Source of the DNA: CAWHQZ01 sp963831645
Lineage (GTDB): Bacteria; Pseudomonadota; Alphaproteobacteria; Rhizobiales; Aestuariivirgaceae
Length of the DNA stretch: 64,000 nucleotides
Reading direction: 5' to 3'
NCBI GenBank assembly: GCA_963831645.1
Contig: CAWHQZ010000009.1
Location: 248,001-312,000 of the forward strand
Made by a program: the position numbers and the translations under genes. Below the pieces are notes generated by a model. It saw only the letters and a list, made by a program, of their open reading frames with translations. It did no database searches and was not told where the DNA came from. Shown in pieces: positions 9,121 to 19,978 of the stretch (positions are counted from its first letter, which is position 1; every line of letters starts with the position of its first letter).

Positions 9121-12100
9121 TTACTCAGCTGCTGACGGCAGCGCCTTGGCGTTGTTCTGCTCCTCGAGAATGAGATTGTCGCGCTTTTCCGCCACCTGCT
9201 TGTAGCGCGAAAGCATGCCGCCGGTGCCGGCCGGTATGAGCCGGCCCACAATGACGTTTTCCTTGAGTTCCTCGAGGGTATCGATCTTGCCGATGACCGA
9301 AGCCTCGGTCAGAACCCGCGTGGTCTCCTGGAATGACGCCGCCGAGATGAACGACCTGGTTTGCAACGAAGCCTTGGTAATGCCGAGTAGCACCGGAGTG
9401 GCGCTCGCCGGCTTGAGTCCTTCCGCCGCAAGCTTGGCGTTCACCTCTTCGAACTCGATGGCATCGAGCTGCTCGCCCGGCAGTAGCGTCGACTCGCCCG
9501 AGTCAGTCACTTCGACCTTCTGCAGCATCTGGCGCACGATGACCTCGATGTGCTTGTCGTTGATGCTGACGCCCTGCAGCCGGTAGACTTCCTGAATCTC
9601 GTTCACGAGATAAAACGCCAGTTCCTCGACGCCTTTGATGGCCAGGATGTCATGCGGCGCCGGGTTGCCGTCAAGGATGAACTCGCCCTTATCGATGTGG
9701 TCGCCCTCCTGCACCGGCAGATGCTTGCCCTTGGGTATGAGGTATTCGATCGGCTCGATCGACTCATCGTCGGGAACGATGCGAATGCGCCGCTTGTTCT
9801 TATAGTCGCGGCCGAATTCCACTCGGCCGGACGCCTCGGCGATGATCGCGTGGTCCTTGGGCCGGCGCGCCTCGAACAATTCGGCTACCCGCGGCAGACC
9901 GCCGGTGATGTCGCGCGTCTTGGCGCTCTCCAGCGGAATGCGGGCGAGCACGTCGCCGCTCTTGACCTTCGCTCCGGGATCGACCGAAAGCACCGCATCG
10001 ACCGACAGCAGATAACGGGCTTCTCCGCCGCGCGGCAGCTTCAGGATCTTGTCGTTGTCGCCCTTGATGACCAGCGCCGGCTTCAAGCCGGCAGCCCGGG
10101 TATTCGAGCGCCAGTCGATGATGACGCGATTGGTGATGCCCGTCGCCTCGTCGGCGGCCTCGACGACTGACACGCCTTCGACGACGTCTTCGTACTCGAC
10201 CGTTCCGTCGACCTCGGTCATGACCGGGCGGGTATAGGGATCCCACTCGGCCAGCTTGGTGCCGCGCTTCACCTTGTCTCCGTCGGCGACAAACAGGCGC
10301 GTGCCGTGGATGACCTTGTGCACGGCCCGTTCATTGCCCTTTGCGTCCTGAAGCACGATTGCGCCGTTGCGGCCCATGACAATGGGCCTGCCGGAGGAAT
10401 CCTTGACCACGTTCGGGTTTCTGATTTTGACGATGCCGTCGTGGTTGGCTTCGATGAACGACTGGTCGAGCACCTGCGCGGTGCCGCCGATGTGAAAGGT
10501 GCGCATGGTGAGCTGGGTGCCGGGTTCGCCGATCGACTGGGCGGCGATCACCCCCACCGCCTCACCCAGGTTGACGGGCGTGCCGCGGGCGAGATCGCGA
10601 CCATAGCACTTGGCACACACGCCAAACTTCGTCGCGCAGGTCAGCACCGACCTGATGTGCAGTTCCGACAGCCCGGCCGCCTCGATCTTCTCGACATGTT
10701 CCTCGAGAATCTCGTTGCCGGCAGCAACGATGAGCTGGCCCGACACCGGGTCCCTCACATCGCCGGCAGCCGTCCGGCCCAGCACCCTGGCGCCGAGTGA
10801 CGCGATGACCTCACCGGCGTCGATGATCGGCCGCGCCGTGATCGACAGCTCGGTGCCGCAGTCTTCCTCGGTGACGATCGAATCCTGCGCGACGTCCACC
10901 AGCCGGCGCGTCAGATAGCCCGAATTGGCGGTCTTGAGCGCAGTGTCGGCAAGGCCCTTGCGCGCCCCGTGAGTGGAGTTGAAATACTCGAGCACCGACA
11001 GTCCCTCCTTGAAGTTGGAGATGATCGGCGTTTCGATGATTTCGCCCGATGGCTTGGCCATGAGGCCGCGCATGCCCGCCAGCTGTTTCATCTGGGCGGG
11101 CGACCCGCGGGCGCCTGAATGGCTCATCATGAATATGGAGTTGACGGGCTTTTCGCGCTTCGTCCTGTCGTCGACGACCACTGAAGAGATCTGCTTCATC
11201 ATCTCTTCGGCCACCTTGTCGGTGCATTTCGCCCAGGCGTCGATGACCTTGTTGTACTTCTCGCCCTGGGTGATCAGCCCGTCGATGTATTGCTGCTCGT
11301 ACTCCTTGGCCAGCTCGCGCGTCTCGCGCACATACTTCTCTTTGGACTGCGGTATGACCATGTCGTCTTTGCCGAAGGAAATACCCGCCTTGAAGGCGTG
11401 ATAAAAGCCGAGCGCCATGATCTTGTCGCAGAAGATCACCGATTCCTTCTGCCCGCAGTGGCGGTAGACGGCATCGATCATCCGCGATATCTCGCGCTTG
11501 GTGAGCAGCCTGTTGCACAGATCGAGCGAAATGTTCTTGGCCCGCGGCAGGTGCTCCGCGATCATCATGCGCCCGGGGGTGGTTTCGTAGACTCCTGAAA
11601 TTTCCTTTCCGTTGCTGTCAATGTGCCGGAAGCGCGCCTTGATCTTGGCATGCAACGTAACCACGCCCTCTGCGAGCGCGTGCTCGATCTCGGCAACCGA
11701 GCCCAACAGCTTGCCTTCGCCCGGCTCGTTGTTGCGCATGATCGAAAGATAGTAGAGGCCGAGAACGATATCCTGGGACGGCACGATGATCGGCTGGCCA
11801 TTGGCCGGATGCAGGATGTTGTTCGTCGACATCATCAGAACCCGCGCTTCCAGCTGAGCTTCGAGCGAGAGCGGAACGTGAACCGCCATCTGGTCGCCAT
11901 CGAAATCGGCGTTGAACGCCGCGCATACCAGCGGGTGCAGCTAAATCGCCTTGCCTTCGATCAGCATCGGTTCGAAGGCCTGGATGCCGAGGCGGTGGAG
12001 CGTCGGAGCGCGATTGAGCAGCACCGGATGTTCGCGGATCACCTCATCGAGGATGTCCCATACCTCCGGCTTTTCTTTTTCCACGAGCTTCTTGGCCTGT

Positions 12101-13290
12101 TTCACCGTGGCCGACAGCCCTTTGGCGTCAAGACGCGAGTAGATGAACGGCTTGAACAGCTCGAGGGCCATCTTCTTCGGCAGACCGCACTGATGCAGCT
12201 TGAGTTCCGGGCCGACGACGATGACGGAACGTCCGGAATAGTCGACGCGTTTGCCGAGCAGGTTCTGCCGGAACCGGCCCTGCTTGCCCTTGAGCATGTC
12301 GGCCAGTGACTTGAGCGGACGCTTGTTGGCGCCGGTGATCACCCGCCCGCGCCGTCCATTGTCAAACAGCGCATCGACCGCTTCCTGCAACATACGCTTC
12401 TCGTTGCGGATGATGATGTCCGGGGCGCGCAGCTCGATCAGCCGCTTCAGGCGATTGTTGCGGTTGATCACCCGCCGGTAGAGGTCGTTGAGATCCGAGG
12501 TGGCAAAACGGCCGCCGTCGAGCGGCACGAGCGGGCGCAGCTCGGGCGGAATGACCGGCACCACCGTCAGGATCATCCACTCGGGGCGGTTACCGCTCTC
12601 GATAAACGCCTCGACGATCTTCAGCCGCTTGGCGAGCTTCTTCGGTTTGAGCTCTGAGGTCGATTCGGCGATTTCCCTGCGAAGCTCATCGCGGGTCTTC
12701 TGGAGATTGATGCCGGAAAGGATCTCGCGAACCGCCTCGGCGCCGATGCCGGCGGTGAAGCTGTCCTCACCATAGGACTCCTGTGCCTTGAGATATTCAT
12801 CCTCGGTCAGCGCCTGATATGGCTGCAGCGGCGTCAGCCCGGGCTCGAGCACGATATAATTCTCGAAATACAACACGCGCTCCACGCTCTTGAGCGTCAT
12901 GTCGAGCAGCAGCGCGATGCGGCTCGGCAGCGACTTCAGGAACCAGATGTGGGCGACCGGAGCCGCCAGTTCGATATGGCCCATGCGCTCGCGCCGGACC
13001 TTGGAGAGGGTCACCTCGACGCCGCACTTCTCACAGATGATGCCCTTGTATTTCATGCGCTTGTATTTGCCGCACAGGCATTCGTAGTCCTTGATCGGCC
13101 CGAAGATGCGGGCGCAGAACAGCCCATCGCGTTCCGGCTTGAAGGTGCGGTAGTTGATGGTCTCCGGCTTCTTGATTTCGCCGAACGACCACGACAGGAT
13201 CTTTTCCGGAGAGGCGATACCGATCCGGATCTGATCGAACGGCTGCGGCGTCGCCGCCGGATTGAGGATGTTCATGACCTCTTGGTTCAT
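9121..13290 (-). CDS. rpoC: RNA polymerase beta' subunit, frame interrupted by an in-frame TAG
   Basis: The gene codes for 1389 codons, the usual alphaproteobacterial length, with the N-terminal zinc-finger cysteines (CLCGKYKRMKYKGIICEKCG near 70-88). Codon 450 (complement of 11941-11943) is TAG. The sequence before it reads MLIEGKAI and after it LHPLVCAAFNADFDGDQMAV, where homologues have a conserved glutamine (GKAIQLHPLV), so CAG became TAG. The catalytic Asp triad NADFDGD (460-466) lies just after the stop and before any usable downstream ATG. Neither half could work alone. Because the gene is essential, a base error in the assembly is likeliest; suppression is the alternative. It lies 68 bases after rpoB. 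Confidence 0.93.
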
Positions 13291-13358
13291 GGATCCCTTA
13301 TCTCCTTGTTGCGGGTGTTACCCGCGTTGAAATTAACCCGATGCACGGGCCGCCGTCG

Positions 13359-16300
13359 CTACTCGGCGGCGCGCAATGCGCGGCGGCTTTGCTCGGAGTG
13401 CTGCAGCTCCACGTTGAGGCCGAGGGAGCGCATTTCCTTGACCAGTACGTTGAAGCTTTCGGGGATGCCGGCCTCGAACGCGTCGTCGCCGCGCACGATT
13501 GCCTCATAGACCTTCGTGCGGCCGGCAACGTCATCCGACTTCACCGTCAGCATTTCCTGAAGAGTATAGGCGGCGCCATAGGCCTCGAGCGCCCACACTT
13601 CCATTTCGCCGAACCGCTGGCCTCCAAACTGTGCCTTGCCGCCCAGCGGCTGCTGCGTCACCAGCGAATAGGGACCAATGGAGCGTGCATGGATCTTGTC
13701 GTCGACCAGGTGATGCAGCTTCAGCATGTAGATGTACCCCACAGTCACCATGCGGTCGAACGGCTCGCCCGTGCGGCCGTCATGCAGCCTCACCTGGCCG
13801 GACTGCGACAGCCCCGCTTGCTCGAGCAGGTCGTTAATGTCGTCTTCGCGGGCGCCGTCGAACACCGGCGTCGCGATCGGCACCCCGCTGCGCAGGTTCT
13901 GCGCCATCTCCACGAGATGCCTGTCGTCGAGCCCATCGATCTCCTCGTTCTTGCCGTAGATCCGGTGCAGCTGATCTTTCAGCGGCTTGATCTTCTGGGA
14001 TTCCTGATAGGCGTCGATGAGTTCGCCGATTTTGCGGCCCAGTCCCGCACACGCCCACCCGAGATGGGTTTCAAGTATCTGCCCGACGTTCATCCGCGAC
14101 GGTACGCCGAGCGGATTCAGCACCACGTCCACAGGCGAGCCGTCTTCGAGGTAAGGCATGTCCTCATCGGGCACGATCTTCGAGACCACGCCTTTGTTGC
14201 CATGCCGTCCGGCCATCTTGTCGCCCGGCTGGATCTTGCGCTTTACGGCCACGAACACCTTGACCATCTTCATTACTCCGGGCGGCAGTTCGTCGCCGCG
14301 CTGGAGCTTTTCCACCTTGTCCAGAAAACGGGTCTCCAGGCGCTTCTTCGCCTCTTCATATTGCTGCTTCATCGCCTCCAGTTCGGAGAGCGCCTTCTCG
14401 CTGCTGAGCGCGATATTCCACCATAGCGACCTGGGCATGTCGTCGAGATGCCCTTGCGTCACCCGGCCATCGATCTTGTGCCCCTTCGGCCCGCCATGCG
14501 CCTGTTTGCCGAGCAGCCAGCCGGACAACCGCCCATAGGCGTTGCGGTCGAGGATCGCCAATTCATCGTCCCGGTCCTTGCCGAGACGCTCGATCTCCTC
14601 GCGCTCGATGGCGAGCGCGCGCTCATCCTTGTCGATGCCGTGGCGGTTGAACACCCTGACTTCGACGATCGTGCCCGATACCCCGGGCGGCAGCCGCAGC
14701 GAGGTGTCGCGGACATCCGAGGCCTTCTCACCGAATATGGCGCGCAGCAGTTTCTCTTCCGGCGTCATCGGGCTCTCACCCTTCGGGGTGATCTTGCCGA
14801 CCAGAATGTCGCCCGGCTTCACTTCCGCGCCGATATAGACGATACCCGCTTCGTCGAGGTTCTTCAGCGCCTCCTCGCCGACGTTCGGAATGTCGCGGGT
14901 GATTTCCTCCGGCCCGAGCTTGGTGTCGCGGGCCATTACGTCGAACTCCTCGATGTGGATCGAGGTGAACACGTCGTCGCGCACCATCCGCTCCGACAGC
15001 AGAATCGAATCTTCGAAGTTGTAGCCGTTCCACGGCATGAACGCGACCAGCACATTGCGTCCGAGCGCCAGATCTCCCAGATCCGTCGAGGGGCCGTCGG
15101 CGATGATGTCGCCGGCCGCAATCTCGTCACCCACCCGCACCAGCGGACGCTGATTGATACAGGTGTTCTGGTTTGAGCGCTGGAACTTCTGCAGGGTGTA
15201 GATGTCGACCCCGGATTTCGAGGGATCGGTCTCGGCATGCGCCCTGATGACGATGCGCTTGGCGTCGACCTGATCAACGGTGCCGGCGCGGCGCGCCGTG
15301 ATGGCGGCGCCCGAATCCCTCGCCACAACGGATTCCATGCCGGTTCCAACGAGCGGCGCCGCGGCTTTTACCAGCGGCACCGCCTGGCGCTGCATGTTGG
15401 AGCCCATCAGCGCGCGATTGGCGTCGTCGTTCTCCAGAAAGGGGATGAGGGCGGCGGCCACCGATACCAGTTGCTTTGGCGACACGTCGACCGCATCGAC
15501 CTTGTCACGAGGTACCGACAGCACATCGCCATGGTGGCGCACCGTCACCACCTCGTCGACGAATTTTCCGTCCTTGGTGAGCGTCACGTTGGCCTGTGCG
15601 ATGTGGTACTTCGCTTCCTCGATGGCCGAGAGGTAGACCACCTCGTCGCTGACCTTGCCATGGGCGACCTTGCGATAGGGAGTTTCGATGAATCCGTACT
15701 TGTTTACCCGCGCATAGGTGGCAAGCGAATTGATGAGACCGATGTTCGGACCCTCGGGCGTCTCGATCGGACAGATGCGGCCGTAGTGGGTTGGATGGAC
15801 GTCGCGCACCTCGAAGCCCGCACGCTCGCGCGTGAGGCCGCCGGGGCCCAGCGCAGACAGCCGCCGCTTGTGGGTGATCTCGGAAAGAGGATTGGTCTGG
15901 TCCATGAATTGCGACAGCTGCGAGGAGCCGAAGAACTCCCGCACGGCAGCGGCGACCGGCTTGGCGTTGATGAGGTCGTGCGGCATGACGGTGTCGATAT
16001 CGATCGACGACATGCGTTCCTTGATCGCGCGTTCCATGCGCACCAGGCCCAGCCGGTATTGGTTTTCCATCAGCTCGCCCACCGAGCGGACGCGCCGGTT
16101 GCCCAGGTGATCGATGTCGTCGATCTCGCCCTTGCCGTCGCGCAGTTCCGCCAGCGTCTTGATCACCGCGAGAATGTCCTCTTTGCGCAGGATGCGTACG
16201 TTGTCGGGGCAATCGAGCTCCAGGCGCATGTTCATCTTCACGCGACCCACCGCCGACAGGTCGTAGCGGTCGGAATCGAAGAACAGGCCGTTGAACAATG

Positions 16301-17474
16301 CTTCCGCCGTCTCTTTGGTCGGCGGTTCGCCGGGGCGCATGACACGATAGATTTCGAGCAGCGCCTGGTCGTGGCTCTCCGCCTTGTCCGCCCGCAGCGT
16401 GTTGCGGATGTAGGCGCCGGTGTTGATGTGGTCGATATCGAGGATATGGAGCTTGCTGTAGCCGGCCTCTCTCAATGCCGCCAGCGACTTTTCGGTGATC
16501 TCCTCTCCCGCTTCGGCATGGATTTCGCCGGTCTTGGGATTGACGATTTCGTCGGCAATGTAGAGGCCATATAGATCTTCGTCACGAACCACAAGCTCCT
16601 TGAGCCCGTCGTCGGCGAGCTTGCGGGCGAGCCGCGGCGTTATCTTCTTGCCCGCTTCGACCACCACCTTCTTGGTCTTGGCATCGACGAGGTCGACGGC
16701 CGGTTTGAGGCCGCGATAGCGCTGGGCATCGAACACGGTGCGCCAGCCGCCTTCTTTGGTCTCCGTGTAGGGAATGCGCCGGTAATAGTAATGCAGGATC
16801 TCCTCACCATCGAGGCCGAGGGCGTAGAGCAGCGTGGTGATCGGCAGCTTTCGCCGGCGGTCGATGCGCACATGGATGATATCCTTCGCGTCGAACTCGA
16901 AGTCCAACCACGAACCGCGATAGGGAATGATGCGGGCCGCAAACAGAAGCTTGCCCGAGGAGTGGGTCTTGCCCTTGTCGTGATCGAAGAACACGCCCGG
17001 TGACCGGTGCATCTGTGACACGATCACGCGTTCGGTGCCGTTGACGACGAAGGTGCCGTTCGACGTCATGAGCGGTATGTCGCCCATATAAACGTCTTGC
17101 TCCTTGATGTCTTTGACCGACTTCGCGGCGGTTTCCTGGTCGACTTCGAACACGATGAGCCGCAGCGTGACCTTGAGCGGCGCCGCATAGGTCATGCCGC
17201 GCTGCTGGCACTCTTCGACATCGTATTTGGGCGGCTCGAATTCGTAGTGGACGAACTCCAGCATCGCCTGCCCGGAGAAGTCGCTGATCGGAAACACGGA
17301 TTTGAAGACCGCCTGCAGGCCCTCATTGATCCGTCCCTCCTTCGGCTCCTTCAGCTGGAGGAAGTCGTCATAGGATTCCTTCTGCACCTCGATGAGGTTC
17401 GGCATTTCGGCAACCTCGGCGATCTTGCCGAAGAACTTGCGAACCCGTTTGCGGCCGGCGAGGGTATGCCTCAT
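13359..17474 (-). CDS. rpoB: RNA polymerase beta subunit
   Basis: The protein has 1371 residues and is intact throughout. It starts MRHTLAGRKRVRKFFGKIAEV. The rifampicin pocket reads SSQLSQFMDQTNPLSEITHK then RRLSALGPGGLTRERAG, the sensitive-type sequence. Near the C-terminus is the KMAGRHGNKGVVSKI segment, which contributes active-site lysines. It is transcribed after rplL across an 84-base gap containing a strong hairpin, and before rpoC. Confidence 0.98.
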   Translation of the reverse strand: MRHTLAGRKRVRKFFGKIAEVAEMPNLIEVQKESYDDFLQLKEPKEGRINEGLQAVFKSVFPISDFSGQAMLEFVHYEFEPPKYDVEECQQRGMTYAAPLKVTLRLIVFEVDQETAAKSVKDIKEQDVYMGDIPLMTSNGTFVVNGTERVIVSQMHRSPGVFFDHDKGKTHSSGKLLFAARIIPYRGSWLDFEFDAKDIIHVRIDRRRKLPITTLLYALGLDGEEILHYYYRRIPYTETKEGGWRTVFDAQRYRGLKPAVDLVDAKTKKVVVEAGKKITPRLARKLADDGLKELVVRDEDLYGLYIADEIVNPKTGEIHAEAGEEITEKSLAALREAGYSKLHILDIDHINTGAYIRNTLRADKAESHDQALLEIYRVMRPGEPPTKETAEALFNGLFFDSDRYDLSAVGRVKMNMRLELDCPDNVRILRKEDILAVIKTLAELRDGKGEIDDIDHLGNRRVRSVGELMENQYRLGLVRMERAIKERMSSIDIDTVMPHDLINAKPVAAAVREFFGSSQLSQFMDQTNPLSEITHKRRLSALGPGGLTRERAGFEVRDVHPTHYGRICPIETPEGPNIGLINSLATYARVNKYGFIETPYRKVAHGKVSDEVVYLSAIEEAKYHIAQANVTLTKDGKFVDEVVTVRHHGDVLSVPRDKVDAVDVSPKQLVSVAAALIPFLENDDANRALMGSNMQRQAVPLVKAAAPLVGTGMESVVARDSGAAITARRAGTVDQVDAKRIVIRAHAETDPSKSGVDIYTLQKFQRSNQNTCINQRPLVRVGDEIAAGDIIADGPSTDLGDLALGRNVLVAFMPWNGYNFEDSILLSERMVRDDVFTSIHIEEFDVMARDTKLGPEEITRDIPNVGEEALKNLDEAGIVYIGAEVKPGDILVGKITPKGESPMTPEEKLLRAIFGEKASDVRDTSLRLPPGVSGTIVEVRVFNRHGIDKDERALAIEREEIERLGKDRDDELAILDRNAYGRLSGWLLGKQAHGGPKGHKIDGRVTQGHLDDMPRSLWWNIALSSEKALSELEAMKQQYEEAKKRLETRFLDKVEKLQRGDELPPGVMKMVKVFVAVKRKIQPGDKMAGRHGNKGVVSKIVPDEDMPYLEDGSPVDVVLNPLGVPSRMNVGQILETHLGWACAGLGRKIGELIDAYQESQKIKPLKDQLHRIYGKNEEIDGLDDRHLVEMAQNLRSGVPIATPVFDGAREDDINDLLEQAGLSQSGQVRLHDGRTGEPFDRMVTVGYIYMLKLHHLVDDKIHARSIGPYSLVTQQPLGGKAQFGGQRFGEMEVWALEAYGAAYTLQEMLTVKSDDVAGRTKVYEAIVRGDDAFEAGIPESFNVLVKEMRSLGLNVELQHSEQSRRALRAAE

Positions 17475-17517
17475 CTGAGAACCTTTCAGTTATGGAACGT
17501 AGAGACGGCTTCACAGG

Positions 17518-17540
17518 CGCCGCCCGCGATACGGGCGGCG
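17518..17540 (-). promoter_or_regulatory. rplL-rpoB intercistronic hairpin (attenuator or processing site)
   Basis: A perfect 9-bp GC stem (17518-17526 with 17532-17540, five-base loop) lies between rplL and rpoB and lacks a T-run on the coding strand. E. coli has a partial terminator and an RNase III site at the same place, which reduce rpoB expression relative to L7/L12. An equivalent role here is inferred from position only. Confidence 0.55.
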
Positions 17541-17558
17541 TCTTTCCGGTGTGTACGG

Positions 17559-17933
17559 CTACTTGAGTTCAACCTTGGCGCCCACCGCCTCGAGCTTCTT
17601 GCGTATGGCTTCGGCATCGGCCTTGGGCACGCTTTCCTTCACGGTCTTCGGCGCGCCCTCGACCAGATCCTTGGCTTCCTTGAGGCCGAGCCCGGTGATG
17701 GCGCGCACTTCCTTGATCGCCTCGATCTTCTTTTCCCCGGCGGCAACCAGGACGACCGTGAACTCGGTCTGTTCTTCTACCGGAGCAGCTGCAGCGCCTC
17801 CCGCCGCCGCTGCCACGGCAACCGGCGCGGCAGCCGAAACGCCCCATTTCTCCTCGAGCAGTTTCGACAGTTCGGCGGCCTCGAGCACCGTAAGGCTCGA
17901 AAGTTCAGTCACGATTTTAGCAAGATCAGCCAT
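17559..17933 (-). CDS. rplL: 50S ribosomal protein L7/L12
   Basis: The protein has 124 residues: an N-terminal dimerisation helix region (MADLAKIVTELSSLTVLEA), an Ala-rich flexible hinge around 34-52, and the C-terminal factor-binding domain (KKIEAIKEVRAITGLGLKEA). L7/L12 forms the stalk that recruits EF-Tu and EF-G. It lies 50 bases downstream of rplJ. Confidence 0.97.
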   Translation of the reverse strand: MADLAKIVTELSSLTVLEAAELSKLLEEKWGVSAAAPVAVAAAAGGAAAAPVEEQTEFTVVLVAAGEKKIEAIKEVRAITGLGLKEAKDLVEGAPKTVKESVPKADAEAIRKKLEAVGAKVELK

Positions 17934-17983
17934 GTTCTACTCTTTCCTTGATCGGTTGGAACAATTGCAATCCTTGAGCGCCG

Positions 17984-18502
17984 TCACGCGGGCTCGTCCT
18001 TGGTGGCGTAGGCGTTGAACACCCTCGCCAGCTTGCCGGCCGGGGCCTGGAGCACGCCTGCGATGCGAGTAGCCGGCGTGTTCACCATCCCGATGAGCCT
18101 TGCCCTCAACTCGTCGAGCGAGGGCAGATCGGCCAGTGCCTTGACGCCCTTGGCGTCCAGAGTCGAGGCGCCGAACGCGCCGCCGAGCACGACGAATTTG
18201 TCGTTGCTCTTGGCGAATTCGGACGCGACCCTAGGCGCCGCCACGGGATCGGAGGAAAAAGCGAGCATCGTCGGGCCCTTGAAGAGGTCCGAAATGCCCG
18301 AGGCGTCCGTGCCGCCGAGGGCAAGTTTCACGAGCCTGTTCTTGGCGACCTTGACCTTGGCTCCGGCCTTGTGCATGCGCCCCCGCAGATCGTTCATCTG
18401 CGAGACGGTGATGCCCTTGTTGTGGGCCACGACGACTACGCCGGCGTTCTTGAACGCAGCGTTCAGCGCCGTGACGAGCTCTTTCTTCTCAGCTCTTTCC
18501 AC
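17984..18502 (-). CDS. rplJ: 50S ribosomal protein L10
   Basis: The start is a GTG at 18502, chosen because GAGGAG lies about 7 bases before it and it gives 172 residues beginning (M)ERAEKKELVTALNAAFKN, the normal L10 N-terminus. The upstream reading-frame extension is not L10-like. L10 anchors L7/L12 dimers and usually represses its own operon through its leader. Gene order rplJ-rplL-rpoB-rpoC is preserved. Confidence 0.93.
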   Translation of the reverse strand: MERAEKKELVTALNAAFKNAGVVVVAHNKGITVSQMNDLRGRMHKAGAKVKVAKNRLVKLALGGTDASGISDLFKGPTMLAFSSDPVAAPRVASEFAKSNDKFVVLGGAFGASTLDAKGVKALADLPSLDELRARLIGMVNTPATRIAGVLQAPAGKLARVFNAYATKDEPA

Positions 18503-18821
18503 CTGCTTTCTCCTCGTTGACGGCAAACGGCTCTCCCTCGCGGGATCGCCATTCACCCTTGGACCTGCCACGCTCCGAACAGGAGCGCAGCGCTCAGTTT
18601 CCTGCCCCCTTCGGGCGCTTCTGCAAGCGCCCTCGGGTTCGAAAGGTCCAAACCGAACAACCGGACTTCGACAACTGAAGCCAACCGAACTGTTTGCTCC
18701 CATCTCATGCAGGCCTTGCCGATTAAGCGAGGACCAGTCCCTCGCGCCTGCAATCTCGGACAGGTATCAAACCGCCCCGCGCCCGGCCTCGTCGGCCTTA
18801 CCCGGAAGCGGATTTCGCAGG
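18503..18821 (-). promoter_or_regulatory. rplJ 5' leader region (probable promoter and L10 autoregulatory RNA)
   Basis: These 319 bases between rplA and rplJ contain no gene and are rich in potential stems, including a perfect 8-bp GGGCGCTT/AAGCGCCC hairpin (18613-18620 with 18625-18632). An L10-leader RNA that binds L10(L12)4 occupies this place in many proteobacteria. I cannot match the kink-turn core with confidence, and only a weak -35-like TTGACC is visible near the rplA end (complement of 18821-18826). The assignment is therefore mainly positional. Confidence 0.45.
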
Positions 18822-19517
18822 TCAAGCCGTGACGCTTGCCAAATCGATCTTGACGCCGGGGCCCTGGCTCGAGGACACCGAAACCTTCTTTATGAAGGTG
18901 CCCTTCTGTCCCTGCGGTTTCTGCTTGATCACCGCATCGACGAACGCCTTGATGTTTCCGGCGAGCTGATCCTCCGTGAAGCTCGCCTTGCCCACGCCGG
19001 CCTGGAGGATCCCCGCTTTTTCGACGCGGAACTCCACCGAGCCTCCCTTGGCCCCTTTCACAGCCGATGCCACGTCCATCGTTACCGTACCCACCTTCGG
19101 GTTGGGCATGAGCCCGCGCGGTCCCAGAACTTTTCCCAGCCGGCCGACGAGCGGCATCAGATCGGGGGTGGCGATGCAACGATCGAACTCGATGGTTCCC
19201 TTGCTGACGGTTTCCACCAGATCTTCTGCGCCGACGATGTCGGCGCCGGCCTTCTTGGCCTCCTCCGCCTTTGCCCCCTTGGCGAACACCGCCACCTTGA
19301 GCTTGCGTCCCGAACCGTTGGGCAGATTGCACACCCCTCTCACCATCTGGTCGGCATGACGCGGGTCGACGCCGAGATTCATGGCGATCTCCACGGTCTC
19401 GTCAAATTTGGCGTTGGCGCGCTCTTTTACAAGCTTCACCGCTTCGGAAAGCACGTAGGCCTTGCCTGCAACCAGGCCCTGGCCGTTCTTGGCAACGCGT
19501 TTGGCGATCTTCGGCAT
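18822..19517 (-). CDS. rplA: 50S ribosomal protein L1
   Basis: The protein has 231 residues, starts MPKIAKRVAKNGQGLV, and contains the conserved GTVTMDVASAVKGAKGGSVEFRVEK-type region (about 155-180) and GLMPNPKVG. L1 forms the mobile stalk at the E site and represses rplKA translation. It follows rplK with a 5-base gap. Confidence 0.97.
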   Translation of the reverse strand: MPKIAKRVAKNGQGLVAGKAYVLSEAVKLVKERANAKFDETVEIAMNLGVDPRHADQMVRGVCNLPNGSGRKLKVAVFAKGAKAEEAKKAGADIVGAEDLVETVSKGTIEFDRCIATPDLMPLVGRLGKVLGPRGLMPNPKVGTVTMDVASAVKGAKGGSVEFRVEKAGILQAGVGKASFTEDQLAGNIKAFVDAVIKQKPQGQKGTFIKKVSVSSSQGPGVKIDLASVTA

Positions 19518-19522
19518 CGGTT

Positions 19523-19954
19523 TTACTCCACGACCTCAAGCCCCATGGACCGGGCAGAGCCCGCGATCTCGCGGCTGGCCGCTTCGAGATCACGGGCGTT
19601 GAGCCCGCTGATCTTCTTTCCGGCGATCTCACGGCACTGCGCCATGGTGACCTGGCCCACTGGTGCGCCGCGGCCCGGTGTTTTCGCGCCCTCGGCAATC
19701 TTTGCCGCTTTCTTGAGGAAGTACGAGGCCGGCGGCGCCTTCATTTCGAAAGTGAACGATTTGTCCTGGAATACGGTGATGACCACAGGCACCGGCGAGC
19801 CCGCTTCCATGCCTTGGCTCTTGGCGTTGAAGGCCTTGCAAAACTCCATGATGTTGAGCCCGCGCTGGCCGAGCGCCGGCCCGATCGGCGGCGACGGGTT
19901 CGCCTGCCCGGCCGGCACCTGGAGCTTCACGTAGCCCGTGATCTTCTTAGCCAT
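19523..19954 (-). CDS. rplK: 50S ribosomal protein L11
   Basis: The protein has 143 residues, starts MAKKITGYVKLQVPAGQANP and carries PPIGPALGQRGLNIMEFCK, the thiostrepton-binding N-terminal segment with its conserved prolines. L11 forms the GTPase-associated centre with 23S rRNA. It lies 24 bases after nusG. Confidence 0.97.
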   Translation of the reverse strand: MAKKITGYVKLQVPAGQANPSPPIGPALGQRGLNIMEFCKAFNAKSQGMEAGSPVPVVITVFQDKSFTFEMKAPPASYFLKKAAKIAEGAKTPGRGAPVGQVTMAQCREIAGKKISGLNARDLEAASREIAGSARSMGLEVVE

Positions 19955-19978
19955 CTCGCTTCATCCCTTGCACAAGGT

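Noticed and set aside
11941..11943. Reassignment of TAG as a sense codon
   Set aside because: rpsJ and rlmB end in TAG at the expected C-terminus, and the two in-frame TAGs replace different amino acids (Gln and Trp).
15237..16574. 445-codon plus-strand frame inside rpoB
   Set aside because: rpoB is intact and fully conserved there; the frame has no start-site signal or family similarity.
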